Source: JAVJUV01 sp047314965 (lineage in GTDB: Bacteria; Pseudomonadota; Alphaproteobacteria; Rhodobacterales; Rhodobacteraceae). Taken from it: a stretch of 15,244 bases of DNA. Under the pieces are notes generated by a model, which made no database searches, was not told the DNA's origin, and saw nothing but the letters and a program-made list of their open reading frames with translations. This document shows positions 6,378 through 13,911 of this stretch, one piece after another; within the stretch, counting starts at the first letter, position 1; the number at the start of each line of letters is the position of its first letter. The stretch is taken from positions 1 through 15,244 of the forward strand of contig NZ_JBLBVK010000028.1 in assembly GCF_047314965.1 (NCBI RefSeq), read 5' to 3'. A program made the position numbers and the translations under genes.

Positions 6378-7682
6378 TCAAATTTCTCCGGCCAGAGAGT
6401 TACTGTTCGAAGCAACGATACGAACCGGCAGGATATCGCCCGCCGAAACGCCATCCGTGTGCACATGAACCGCGTGCAGATACTCCGACTTTCCGACCAT
6501 CTGGCCCGGCAGCCGCCCGGGTTTCTCGAACAGCACCCTGACCTCGCGGCCCAGCATCGCGTCCTGCACCTCGCGCTGCTGTCGCGTCAGAAGTGCCTGC
6601 AATTCCTGCAGACGCGCGTCCTTCACGTCCTCGGCCACTTCTTCTCGCTCCGCCGCAGGCGTGCCCGGACGCGCGGAATACTTGAAGCTGTAGGCCTGGC
6701 CATAGCCGATCGTCTCGATCAGAGACATCGTGTCCGCGAAATCGGCATCGGTCTCGCCGGGGAATCCCACGATGAAATCGCCCGACAACAGGATATCAGG
6801 CCGCGCGGCGCGAATGCGCTCGATCAGCCGGACATACTGCTCTGCCGTATGCTTGCGGTTCATCGCCTTCAGGATGCGGTCCGATCCTGACTGCACCGGC
6901 AGATGCAGATAGGGCATCAGCTTGCCCACCTCGCCATGCGCCGCGATCAGCGCATCATCCATGTCGTTGGGATGCGAGGTCGTGAACCGGATCCGCTCCA
7001 GCCCGTCGATCTCTGCCAGATCGCGGATCAGCCCGGCCAGCCCGCCCTCGTGCCCATGATAGGCATTCACGTTCTGTCCCAAGAGGGTGATCTCGCGCAC
7101 GCCACGCTCCACAAGATCGCGCGCCTCGCTCATCACCCGTTCGGCGGGCCGCGAAACCTCGGCCCCCCGCGTATAGGGCACCACACAGAAGGCGCAGAAC
7201 TTGTCGCAGCCCTCCTGCACCGTCAGGAACGCCGTCGGCCCCCGCGCAGCCTTGGGGCGGCTCGCCAGATGGTCGAACTTGTCCTCTTCGGGAAAATCGG
7301 TATCGAGCGCCTTCTCGCCCGACCGCGCCTTCCGCTCCAGCTCCGGCAGCCGGTGATAGCTCTGCGGTCCAACGACCAGGTCCACCATGGGCTGACGCGC
7401 CATGATCTCGGCGCCTTCCGCCTGCGCCACGCATCCCGCGACGCCGATTTTCAGATCCGGCTTCGCCTCCTTCAGCGGCCGGAACCGGCCCAGCTCGGAA
7501 TAGACCTTCTCCGCCGCCTTCTCGCGGATATGGCAAGTGTTCAGCAGGATCATGTCGGCGTCTTCCGCCGTCTCGGTCCGCACATATCCCTCGCCACCCA
7601 GCTGCTCGGCCATACGCTCGCTGTCGTAGACGTTCATCTGGCAGCCATAGGTCTTGATAAACAGCTTTTTCGGCGCGGACAT
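6378..7682 (-). CDS. miaB: tRNA-2-methylthio-N6-dimethylallyladenosine synthase MiaB
   Basis: This 434-residue radical-SAM methylthiotransferase adds a methylthio group to i6A37 of tRNAs that read UNN codons. The N-terminal domain carries the three cluster cysteines Cys14 (KTYGCQMN), Cys50 (LLNTCHIR) and Cys84 (GVAGCVAQ). The radical-SAM motif C-x3-C-x2-C is Cys159, Cys163 and Cys166 (EGCDKFCAFCVVPYTRG), followed by the family hallmarks LLGQNVNAY and HLPVQSGSD. A C-terminal TRAM domain (about 370-434) ends at LAGEI. The ATG at 7680-7682 was chosen because the conserved N-terminus begins there and GGAAG lies upstream. A longer open frame to 8045 only mirrors the opposite-strand gene. It is divergent from the gene at 7795, with 112 bp between starts. 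Confidence 0.95.
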   Translation of the reverse strand: MSAPKKLFIKTYGCQMNVYDSERMAEQLGGEGYVRTETAEDADMILLNTCHIREKAAEKVYSELGRFRPLKEAKPDLKIGVAGCVAQAEGAEIMARQPMVDLVVGPQSYHRLPELERKARSGEKALDTDFPEEDKFDHLASRPKAARGPTAFLTVQEGCDKFCAFCVVPYTRGAEVSRPAERVMSEARDLVERGVREITLLGQNVNAYHGHEGGLAGLIRDLAEIDGLERIRFTTSHPNDMDDALIAAHGEVGKLMPYLHLPVQSGSDRILKAMNRKHTAEQYVRLIERIRAARPDILLSGDFIVGFPGETDADFADTMSLIETIGYGQAYSFKYSARPGTPAAEREEVAEDVKDARLQELQALLTRQQREVQDAMLGREVRVLFEKPGRLPGQMVGKSEYLHAVHVHTDGVSAGDILPVRIVASNSNSLAGEI

Positions 7683-7794
7683 CGGCTCGCTTCCATTCCC
7701 GGGATCAGCGGGCGTCCTACACGGGCGGGACCTTCTTGCCAAGGGGAGAGAGCCCGTGGCATCGTCCCGCGGCAACGCAGGAAACAGGGGCAGG

Positions 7795-8658
7795 ATGCAG
7801 GTCGAGGGGCTGAAAGAACTGATCGCGTCGGGCAGTCTCAGGGCTGCCCCGGGCCCGGTCGCGGCGATCATCGCCGAGGACGAGGCCGAGGTCGCCGCCA
7901 CGTTCCGCCACCACGCCGACAAGGGGTTCCGCACCCTCCTCCTCTTTGCGCCCCGCGACCTGACGCCGGACGGCCCCCTGCCCGATGGCGTAATCCGCGT
8001 CGATTTCCCGACCCGCGCGCCCGACACCGCGCCCACCATCGTCAACGCGCTGGTGGATGCCCTGCCCCCCAGGACATGGCTCTACTACGGCTACAACGCC
8101 GAGTTCCTGTTCTATCCCTTCGCCGAGACGCGCAGTGTCGGAGAAGTGCTGACCTTCCATGCCGAAGAGCGCCGCGACGCGATGCTGACCTACGTGATCG
8201 ACCTCTATGCGGGCGATCTCTCCGGCGCGGACGATGCCGTCTCTCTCACCGACGCCTGGCTCGACCGGTCCGGCTACTATGCCCGCGCCCGCCAGGGCGA
8301 AAACGGCCCGCTCGAACGACAGCTCGACTTTCACGGCGGCCTGCGCTGGCGCTTCGAAGAGCATATCGATCCCCGGCGCCGCCGCATCGACCGCATCGGC
8401 CTCGTGCGCACGAAACCCGGCCTGCGGCTCCGCGCCGATCACACCTGGTCCGAGCCCGAGCTGAACACCTACGCCTGTCCCTGGCACAACAACCTGACGG
8501 CGGCGATCGTGTCGTTCCGCACCGCAAAGGCGCTCCGCACGAACCCCGCCAGCCGCGACGCCATCGACGGGTTCCGCTGGCACAACTCACAGCGCTTCGA
8601 ATGGCAGTCTCAGCAACTGATGGACCTCGGGCTGATGGAGCCGGGCCAGTGGTTCTGA
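7795..8658 (+). CDS. Conserved protein of uncertain function, possibly glycosyltransferase-like
   Basis: This 287-residue protein starts at MQVEGLKELIASG. Recognisable blocks are AAIIAEDEAEVAATFRHHAD, a Tyr/Phe-rich stretch WLYYGYNAEFLFYPFAE (about 98-114), LDFHGGLRWRFEEHIDP, NTYACPWHNNLTAAI and the C-terminus DLGLMEPGQWF. These look like a protein widely conserved in Rhodobacterales. My weak recollection is that relatives are sometimes labelled glycosyltransferase family 2 (or GT92-like), but no complete catalytic signature such as a clear DxD can be pointed out, so treat the function as open. There is no signal peptide. The ATG at 7795 is preceded by a purine-rich GGGGCAGG; a longer frame from 7654 would overlap the miaB start and was not chosen. 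It ends 6 bp from the convergent enolase-superfamily gene. Confidence 0.72.
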   Translation: MQVEGLKELIASGSLRAAPGPVAAIIAEDEAEVAATFRHHADKGFRTLLLFAPRDLTPDGPLPDGVIRVDFPTRAPDTAPTIVNALVDALPPRTWLYYGYNAEFLFYPFAETRSVGEVLTFHAEERRDAMLTYVIDLYAGDLSGADDAVSLTDAWLDRSGYYARARQGENGPLERQLDFHGGLRWRFEEHIDPRRRRIDRIGLVRTKPGLRLRADHTWSEPELNTYACPWHNNLTAAIVSFRTAKALRTNPASRDAIDGFRWHNSQRFEWQSQQLMDLGLMEPGQWF

Positions 8659-8664
8659 TCGGGC

Positions 8665-9870
8665 CTAGCCCCCGAACACGTAACGGCCGGTCGCGCGCGC
8701 GTTGATGAACTCCCAGTCATAGACAACGCCCAGCCCCGGCCCGTCGGGCACGCCGACCGTCCCGTCGGCGTCGATGCTCTCCAGCTTATCGCTATAGCCG
8801 CAGGCATAAACCGGCGGGATCGAATTGGGGCAATCGGGATGCACCAGCGCGATCTCGTAGTAATTCGTGTTCCGCATCGCGCTGACCACAGCGCGATGCG
8901 CCGGACCGGGTGCATGCACCTCGCAATCGATGCCCAGCGCCTCGGCCAGGTGCGCGATCTTCATCGCCCCGGTGATGCCCATGTCGTATTCGGGATCCGA
9001 CCGCAGGAAATCCGTGCCACCCGCGATCACGAAATCCGCCTTCGGCTCGACGCCCCGGATATGCTCGGTCTGAAGGATCGGCGTCACGATCTTCTCGCGC
9101 AGGATGCGGTGCGCATGGGCGCTGGTTCCCGCGTCCCGGAACGGATCCTCGTACCACAGGTACCCTGCCTCGTCGCAGGCCCGGCCCACATAGATCGCAT
9201 CCGCCAGCGTGCGCAGTTCGCAGGCACAATCCAGCATCAGGTCCATGCCGTCGCCCGCGGCCTTGCGCACATGCAGGACGTTCTCCGCCTCCTCGCGCCG
9301 GTCGCCTTCGTGCCAGCCGTGGATCTTGAAGGCCCTGTAGCCCATTTCCCGGCACTGCACCGCGAAATCGCCGAATGCCTCCTTGCTGTCCAGCCCGCCA
9401 TTGCGGTCGCCGTGATAGGTCGAGGCATAGGCCGGCAGGCGCTTGCGATAGCCCCCCAGCATCTTCGCGACCGACGTGCCGTACTTCTTGCCCGCCAGGT
9501 CCCAGAGCGCGATGTCGATCGGCCCGTGCCCCATGTGGTCGTACTGCCGCAACTCGCGCTTCATGTCGTCGTAGAGACCCTCGCGCGCCTCGGCATCCCG
9601 CCCGATCAGCCCCGGCGCCAGCATCAGCGACTGGCCCAGCGCCGAGCGCGTGCCGACGTAATGCGTCACGTATTCACCACGGCAGCCGTCCGCGGTCTCG
9701 ATCACCACGGCATAGCGCGACATGGTGGCATGCTGGCCGGGCGCGTACTCGATCGCGCCGCCCGGCGTGCCTCCGCTGTGCTCCGTATCCGTGCCCTCGG
9801 GCACACCTAGGTTCTTCACGTCGAAATTGAATTCCACGATTTCGACACGCGATATGATGGATTCGCTCAT
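8665..9870 (-). CDS. Enolase-superfamily (mandelate racemase/muconate lactonizing type) enzyme, probable sugar-acid dehydratase
   Basis: This 401-residue enzyme has the capping domain at about 1-130 (with HGPIDIALWDLAGKKYG) and a TIM-like barrel after it. Expected catalytic residues can be placed: Lys182-x-His184 (FKIHGW) at the end of the second barrel strand; metal ligands Asp214 (MLDCAC), Glu241 (WYEDPF) and Glu269 (LQTEHIRG); and a possible Asp296-His319 dyad (YDMGIT, EVHAPGP). These enzymes abstract a proton next to a carboxylate and usually dehydrate or racemize acid sugars or related acids. The Lys-x-His motif, instead of Lys-x-Lys, means the exact substrate cannot be named. The start has GGGGAG/GAGGG upstream. 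It is third in a same-strand cluster after a glyoxylate-reductase-like dehydrogenase and a lipoprotein, with a 68-bp gap to the lipoprotein, consistent with an operon for hydroxy-acid catabolism. Confidence 0.88.
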   Translation of the reverse strand: MSESIISRVEIVEFNFDVKNLGVPEGTDTEHSGGTPGGAIEYAPGQHATMSRYAVVIETADGCRGEYVTHYVGTRSALGQSLMLAPGLIGRDAEAREGLYDDMKRELRQYDHMGHGPIDIALWDLAGKKYGTSVAKMLGGYRKRLPAYASTYHGDRNGGLDSKEAFGDFAVQCREMGYRAFKIHGWHEGDRREEAENVLHVRKAAGDGMDLMLDCACELRTLADAIYVGRACDEAGYLWYEDPFRDAGTSAHAHRILREKIVTPILQTEHIRGVEPKADFVIAGGTDFLRSDPEYDMGITGAMKIAHLAEALGIDCEVHAPGPAHRAVVSAMRNTNYYEIALVHPDCPNSIPPVYACGYSDKLESIDADGTVGVPDGPGLGVVYDWEFINARATGRYVFGG

Positions 9871-9938
9871 TGGCCCTCACTCCCCTGCCGGGAATGATCC
9901 GCCAGACGCGCCCGCTTCACAAGACCCGGCCGATGCGC

Positions 9939-10574
9939 CTAACGCGCCACCGCCGCCTCGAAATCGGCCACCGGCAATACCGGCTCCAGGATCGCGCGCA
10001 ACTCGGCGCGGCGCGGGTGGTCTGGATTGGCGACGGTGAAGCAGACGAAATCCTCGACGATCGCGGCCTGCTGCTCATAGCCGAATGCATAGAAGACCGG
10101 CGCCTCGCCCGAGGCCGAGAAATAGGGATCGGCCAGACGCCAGCTTTCCGCCACGGCCCGCGCGGGGCTATAGCCCGTCACCGCCCGGTTCTGCCACTGC
10201 CAGACATGGGTCAGCTCATGAGCCAGCACGATGGCATTCGGGAACCTGAGCCCCTTCGGCCAGCCCAGCGCCATGTCCGAGGAGTAAAGCTCGCTGTCGA
10301 AATGCATCCGCTCATACAGCGCGAAAGCCTGGGGCGGCTGCGCACCCCTCGGCTGCGGCGTGCGCACGCAGGCCTTGTCGGTGCCCCGCACGACCGTCAG
10401 CGAGGCAGGCACCGTCCGGTAAAGCGGCGCCAGTCCCAGCCCCTGGCTGATCGTGACGTCCGAGGTGTCCAGCGTCTCGCCGAACAGGTCCTTCGCGAAC
10501 CGCTCCTCGGTCTCGGTCAGCGGCCGCGCGCAGGCGGCCAGCAGCAACAGGGCGACGACTGCAAAACTGCGCAT
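9939..10574 (-). CDS. Lipoprotein with HExxH zinc-metallopeptidase-like motif
   Basis: This 211-residue protein has a short lipoprotein signal peptide with lipobox LLAAC (Cys about 15), so it should be lipid-anchored at the envelope. The central motif AHELTHVWQWQN (HExxH) is the zinc-binding signature of gluzincin-type peptidases. A glutamate in the later segment FGYEQQAAIVEDF could be the third ligand, as in related uncharacterised proteins. Peptidase activity is inferred, not shown. The ATG at 10572-10574 shares its A with the TGA stop of the upstream dehydrogenase (TGATG), a classic coupling signal, so the two are co-translated. The preceding in-frame GTG is a less likely start. Why an envelope metallopeptidase-like protein is coupled to a cytoplasmic dehydrogenase is unclear. 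Confidence 0.82.
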   Translation of the reverse strand: MRSFAVVALLLLAACARPLTETEERFAKDLFGETLDTSDVTISQGLGLAPLYRTVPASLTVVRGTDKACVRTPQPRGAQPPQAFALYERMHFDSELYSSDMALGWPKGLRFPNAIVLAHELTHVWQWQNRAVTGYSPARAVAESWRLADPYFSASGEAPVFYAFGYEQQAAIVEDFVCFTVANPDHPRRAELRAILEPVLPVADFEAAVAR

Positions 10575-11560
10575 CACAACATCGACGGCACCACGAGGTC
10601 AGGCGGCCGGTGCCCGTCGTCGAATGTCTTGATGTTGATGATTACCTTCTCGCCCATCTCGGTCCGCCCCTCGATGGTAGCCGAGCCCATATGCGGCAAG
10701 AGCACCACGTTCGCCAGCTCCCTCAGGCGCGGATTGATCTCGTGGCCATGCTCGAACACGTCCAGCCCCGCCCCCGCGATCTCGCCCGCGCGCAGCATCC
10801 GCGTCAGCGCGTTCTCGTCGATCACCTCGCCCCGGCTGGTGTTGACGATCACGGCCGACGGCTTCATCAGCTTCAGCCGCCGGGCGTTCATCAGGTGAAA
10901 GGTCGACGGGGTATGGGGACAGTTGATCGACAACACGTCGATCCGGGTGACCATTTGGTCCAGACTCTCCCAATAGGTCGCGCCAAGTTCGTCCTCGACC
11001 TCGGGGCGCAGCCGCTTGCGGTTGTGATAGTGCACCTGCATCCCGAAGGCCGCCGCCCGCCGCGCCACCGCCTGCCCGATACGGCCCATGCCCAGGATGC
11101 CCAGCCGCCGCCCGCCGACGCGCCCGCCCATGTAGGCCGTGGGCGCCCAACCGGCCCACTCGCCCTTCTGCATGACCGCCAGACCCTCGGGGATACGGCG
11201 GATCACCGCCAGGATCAGCGCCATAGTCATGTCCGCCGTGTCCTCGGTCACGACGCCCGGCGTGTTCGACACGAGAATCCCCCGCTGCCGGGCGGTCTGC
11301 ACATCGATATGGTCGATCCCCGCCCCGTAATTCGCGATCAGCTTCAGCCGGTCGCCTGCCTGCGCCAGCAGGCCCGCGTCGATCTGGTCCGTCACGGTCG
11401 GCACCAGCACATCGGCCGTTCTCATTGCCGCGGCCAGTTCGTCGCGGCTCATCTTCGTATCGTCCGTGCGCAGCCGCACATCGAACAATTCCGACATCCG
11501 GGTTTCGACAGACTCGGGCAGGCGTCGCGTGACCACCACACTCAGACGCTTGTCGGGCAT
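10574..11560 (-). CDS. D-isomer-specific 2-hydroxyacid dehydrogenase, glyoxylate/hydroxypyruvate reductase-like
   Basis: This 328-residue cytoplasmic NAD(P)H-dependent dehydrogenase has the family's split catalytic domain and a Rossmann domain with LGILGMGRIGQAVARR (about 153-168). Signature motifs are NYGAGIDHID, NTSRGEVID with catalytic Arg243, and LLPHMGSAT with catalytic His290. It most resembles glyoxylate reductase/D-glycerate dehydrogenase (GyaR type) and would interconvert glyoxylate or hydroxypyruvate with glycolate or glycerate. Oddly, the Glu that normally sits five residues after the Asp of LDVFE (as in LDVFEHEP) is Gly272 here (LDVFEHGHEINP). The start has AGGAG 8 bp upstream. 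It is the first gene of a minus-strand cluster and overlaps the lipoprotein gene by TGATG. It is divergent from the SH3 protein gene across 121 bp, which should hold its promoter. Confidence 0.9.
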   Translation of the reverse strand: MPDKRLSVVVTRRLPESVETRMSELFDVRLRTDDTKMSRDELAAAMRTADVLVPTVTDQIDAGLLAQAGDRLKLIANYGAGIDHIDVQTARQRGILVSNTPGVVTEDTADMTMALILAVIRRIPEGLAVMQKGEWAGWAPTAYMGGRVGGRRLGILGMGRIGQAVARRAAAFGMQVHYHNRKRLRPEVEDELGATYWESLDQMVTRIDVLSINCPHTPSTFHLMNARRLKLMKPSAVIVNTSRGEVIDENALTRMLRAGEIAGAGLDVFEHGHEINPRLRELANVVLLPHMGSATIEGRTEMGEKVIINIKTFDDGHRPPDLVVPSML

Positions 11561-11681
11561 TTGGATGTCTCCTCATGTCTTCCATTGGGCCGCGGTTGCT
11601 GGCAAAGTGACAAGGAACCGGACGCTGCACAAGAGACGGCAGATCTCGAATGCGTGCGGAACACGAAAACGGGCAGAAGAC

Positions 11682-12176
11682 ATGATCAGAGCAGCAGGCA
11701 TCGCAACGATTCTGAGCCTTCTTCACGGCGTGTCCTCCACGGCCGCCGAACGCGGCCCCGTGACCAACCTTCCGATGCCACGTTTCGTCTCGCTGAAAGC
11801 GGACGAGGGCAATGCTCGGCGCGGCCCGTCGCTGTCGCATCGGATCGACTGGGTCTTCACCCGCCGGAACATGCCGCTCGAAGTGACCGCCGAATACGGC
11901 CATTGGCGCCGCGTTCAGGACCGCGACGGCCAGGGCGGCTGGGTCCACTACTCGCTTCTCTCCGGCGTGCGCCACGTCATCGTCGAGGCCGACCTGACCC
12001 CGATGCGCGTCAAGCCGGGCGCAGAAAGCCCCGTGAACGCCTATGCCGAGGCCGGCGTCGTCGCGCGGCTGGAGGACTGCTCGCTCGACTGGTGCATGAT
12101 CGAAGCGGACAGCTCCAAGGGCTGGGTCGAAAAGCGCCGCCTCTGGGGCGTGAAGCCCGAGGAAGTCCGCGACTAG
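11682..12176 (+). CDS. Periplasmic bacterial SH3-domain protein
   Basis: This is a 164-residue exported protein. Residues 1-21 form a signal peptide (MIRAAGIATILSLLHGVSST, then AAERG). After it come two tandem SH3-like (SH3_4-type) units: PRFVSLKADEGNARRGPSLS through GGWVHYSLLSG (about 33-92), and ADLTPMRVKPGAESPVNAY through DSSKGWVEKRRLWGV (about 98-157). The second has two cysteines (EDCSLDWC) that could form a disulfide in the periplasm. Such domains often bind peptidoglycan or proteins, but the role of this family is not established. The ATG at 11682 was chosen because the signal peptide starts there; AGAAG is a weak ribosome binding site. It is divergent from the dehydrogenase gene, an arrangement I recall as common in Rhodobacterales. 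An inverted repeat CGCAAC/GTTGCG (12200-12205/12212-12217) beyond the stop may be a weak terminator. Confidence 0.83.
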   Translation: MIRAAGIATILSLLHGVSSTAAERGPVTNLPMPRFVSLKADEGNARRGPSLSHRIDWVFTRRNMPLEVTAEYGHWRRVQDRDGQGGWVHYSLLSGVRHVIVEADLTPMRVKPGAESPVNAYAEAGVVARLEDCSLDWCMIEADSSKGWVEKRRLWGVKPEEVRD

Positions 12177-12285
12177 GCCAGCCTTCCCCGCTCCGGCACC
12201 GCAACGGCTCTGTTGCGCCAATGGCCACCCAGGGTCATACTCCTCTTGCGGAATACGCGCCCGGCCCGGCCGGAGAGGGGATGAC

Positions 12286-12768
12286 ATGACACCAATCGCG
12301 CAAGCCTCGGCCATAGCGGCGATCGTGCTGGGGACAGGCGCGGCGACCGTTACGGTGCTGAATGAAGACATCGCCGACATGGCGGTTCCCGATGGCCCCT
12401 GGGAACCGGGCATTGGGCTCGATGGCCGTATCTTTCATACGACAGACAGGGTCGAGGAGACCGGTGAGATCCTGAACGACGAACTTCATTTCAAGGACGG
12501 CCGGTTCCAGTCGGTCATGTGCCAGCAGTACTGCGATTTCGGCTGGTCCGAATATCAGACCTGGACCGAAGGCGAGACGATCCATTTCACCACGACCACC
12601 ACCTGCCCCGATGCGCCGCACTCCGTCGTCTGGTACGGAACCGTCACCGGCGACCGGATCGACTTCGAGGGCACCTGGACAACGCGCCGCTGGTACTGGA
12701 CACGGCAGATCAACGTCTCGGGCACCGGATCGCCGACGCCCCCCGATGCGCCTGCGGCGTCGGGGTGA
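12286..12768 (+). CDS. Exported beta-rich hypothetical protein
   Basis: This 160-residue protein has an N-terminal hydrophobic segment (IAQASAIAAIVLGTGAATVTV, given here as a probable signal peptide or anchor). A beta-strand-rich domain follows: LDGRIFHTTDRVEETGEI, DELHFKDGRFQSVMCQQYC, HFTTTTTC, DRIDFEGTWTTRRWYW. The alternating pattern recalls lipocalin-like or similar small beta-barrels. Three cysteines (VMCQQYC and TTTC) could form disulfides after export. I do not recognise a named family. The ribosome binding site GGAGAGGGG lies just before the ATG. The stop codon overlaps the GTG of the next gene (GTGA), so the two proteins are probably made together, which suggests an envelope pair. 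Confidence 0.72.
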   Translation: MTPIAQASAIAAIVLGTGAATVTVLNEDIADMAVPDGPWEPGIGLDGRIFHTTDRVEETGEILNDELHFKDGRFQSVMCQQYCDFGWSEYQTWTEGETIHFTTTTTCPDAPHSVVWYGTVTGDRIDFEGTWTTRRWYWTRQINVSGTGSPTPPDAPAASG

Positions 12769-13430
12769 GCAAACCTCCCGAACCCGTCATGCACCTCGGC
12801 CCGGCAGGCATCGCGCTGCGCGTCGCCGTACTCCTGGCTCTTGTCGTGGCTGCCACGTGGGCATCCCACATGGTACGGGATGCGCTTGACCTTCAGATCA
12901 CGCCCTCGAACGAGCAACAGGTGCATCGCGTCGTCATTCTGGGGTCGATCGCCTATGTTGGCCTCCTGGCCCTGCCCTTCGTCCCCGGCGCCGAAATCGG
13001 CCTTGCGATGCTGACCGCGTTCGGCGCCTCCATCGCACCACTGGTCTATTGCGCGACGGTCCTGGCGATGCTGCTGTCCTATCTGGTCGGCCTGCTCCTG
13101 CCTGTCACAGTTCTGGTCCGGATGCTCACGCTGTTCAGACTGCGCAAAGCCGCCGACCTGGTATCCAGGGCCGCCCGCCTCCCTCGGCAGGCACGCGTCG
13201 AAGTGCTGCTCGAAGGCGCGCCGCCCCGCGTGGTCACTCTCGCCCTGCGCCACAGGTATGTCGCACTGGCTCTTGCCGTGAACACCCCCGGAAATGCCGT
13301 GATCGGTGGCGGCGGAGGCATCATGTTGCTGGCCGGACTAAGCGGCATCTTCGCGCCCCTGCCCACGGCCTTGTCGATCATGATCGCCGTATCTCCGGTG
13401 CCCCTTGCCGTGGCGCTTTTGGGGGCATGA
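12765..13430 (+). CDS. Polytopic inner-membrane protein of unknown function
   Basis: This 221-residue protein (213 from the internal ATG at 12789) has about five to six membrane segments: IALRVAVLLALVVAATWAS, VVILGSIAYVGLLALPFV, two in AMLTAFGASIAPLVYCATVLAMLLSYLVG-LLLPVTVLV, and two in the C-terminal third. A basic cytoplasmic loop (FRLRKAADLVSRAARLPRQAR) separates the halves. A distinctive NTPGNAVIGGGGGIML stretch precedes the last helices; it faintly resembles glycine-rich re-entrant parts of DedA/VTT-type proteins, but the match is too weak to name. The GTG start at 12765 overlaps the TGA of the upstream exported protein, which favours it over the ATG at 12789. It ends 7 bp before the convergent BrnA-like gene. 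Confidence 0.72.
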   Translation: MSKPPEPVMHLGPAGIALRVAVLLALVVAATWASHMVRDALDLQITPSNEQQVHRVVILGSIAYVGLLALPFVPGAEIGLAMLTAFGASIAPLVYCATVLAMLLSYLVGLLLPVTVLVRMLTLFRLRKAADLVSRAARLPRQARVEVLLEGAPPRVVTLALRHRYVALALAVNTPGNAVIGGGGGIMLLAGLSGIFAPLPTALSIMIAVSPVPLAVALLGA

Positions 13431-13437
13431 GCGCCCA

Positions 13438-13911
13438 TCAGCCCTTCACATCGAAGATACGATCCATCCACACCAGGTCCGCGCCTCCTTCGGCCAGGAA
13501 GACCTCGCGGTGCCTGCGCCAGATGTCGCCCAGTTCGTCCGGCAGGCGTTCGCGCAAAAGCACGTCGACCTCATCCTGCATCGCGCGCTCCCGCTCGATT
13601 TCGCCGATGCGCATCTGCGCATAGGTGGCAAGGATGCGGTTCATGCGCGCCTGGTAGCCTTTGCCCATGGCGCGATAGAACCGGGCCACCGAGGCGTCGA
13701 TGCGCAGCGTGAGCTTCACCTTTTCCTCTTCGCAGTCGATGTCCTGTTCCAGCGTCGCCCATGCCTCTGGCACCCGCGTCTGCACCTTGCGCCAGATCTC
13801 GGCGTCGCTGCCCCCGCCGTCCAGCAACCGGTCAAGCCGGGCGCGGGCCATGCGCGCGGCTCTGGTATTGGTGAAGCGGGCGGGCGGTTCGGAGGGTGCG
13901 GTTTCGGTCAT
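13438..13911 (-). CDS. BrnA-antitoxin-like DNA-binding protein, no BrnT partner visible
   Basis: This is a 157-residue protein. The block EEKVKLTLRIDASVARFYRA-MGKGYQARMNRILATY (about 63-97) matches the ribbon-helix-helix-like core of BrnA antitoxins, where a beta-strand (KVKLTLRID) is followed by a GKGYQ-R-N-LR pattern. Preceding residues (SDAEIWRKVQTRVPEAW) also fit the family. In type II systems BrnA neutralises the RNase BrnT and represses the operon. Here no BrnT-like gene precedes or follows, and the C-terminus carries an extra helical and acidic extension of about 60 residues (EIERERAMQDEVDVLLRERL, then DLVWMDRIFDVKG). It may therefore be a stand-alone regulator. The ATG at 13909-13911, with AGGA 7 bp upstream, was preferred over a longer frame to 14067 with no family similarity. 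Confidence 0.72.
   Translation of the reverse strand: MTETAPSEPPARFTNTRAARMARARLDRLLDGGGSDAEIWRKVQTRVPEAWATLEQDIDCEEEKVKLTLRIDASVARFYRAMGKGYQARMNRILATYAQMRIGEIERERAMQDEVDVLLRERLPDELGDIWRRHREVFLAEGGADLVWMDRIFDVKG

Noticed and set aside
7683..8045. N-terminal extension of MiaB to a 555-residue protein
   Set aside because: The extra 121 residues are low-complexity Arg/Ser/Ala sequence antisense to the gene at 7795. The conserved MiaB N-terminus starts at 7682 with its own ribosome binding site.
6903..8705. 600-codon plus-strand frame opposite miaB
   Set aside because: A high-GC shadow antisense to miaB and out of frame with the 7795 gene; its Arg/Pro-rich product matches nothing.
10599..12413. 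604-codon minus-strand frame spanning the dehydrogenase and SH3 genes
   Set aside because: It runs out of frame through the dehydrogenase and antisense to the SH3 gene; its translation is Arg/Gly/Ala-rich with no domain.
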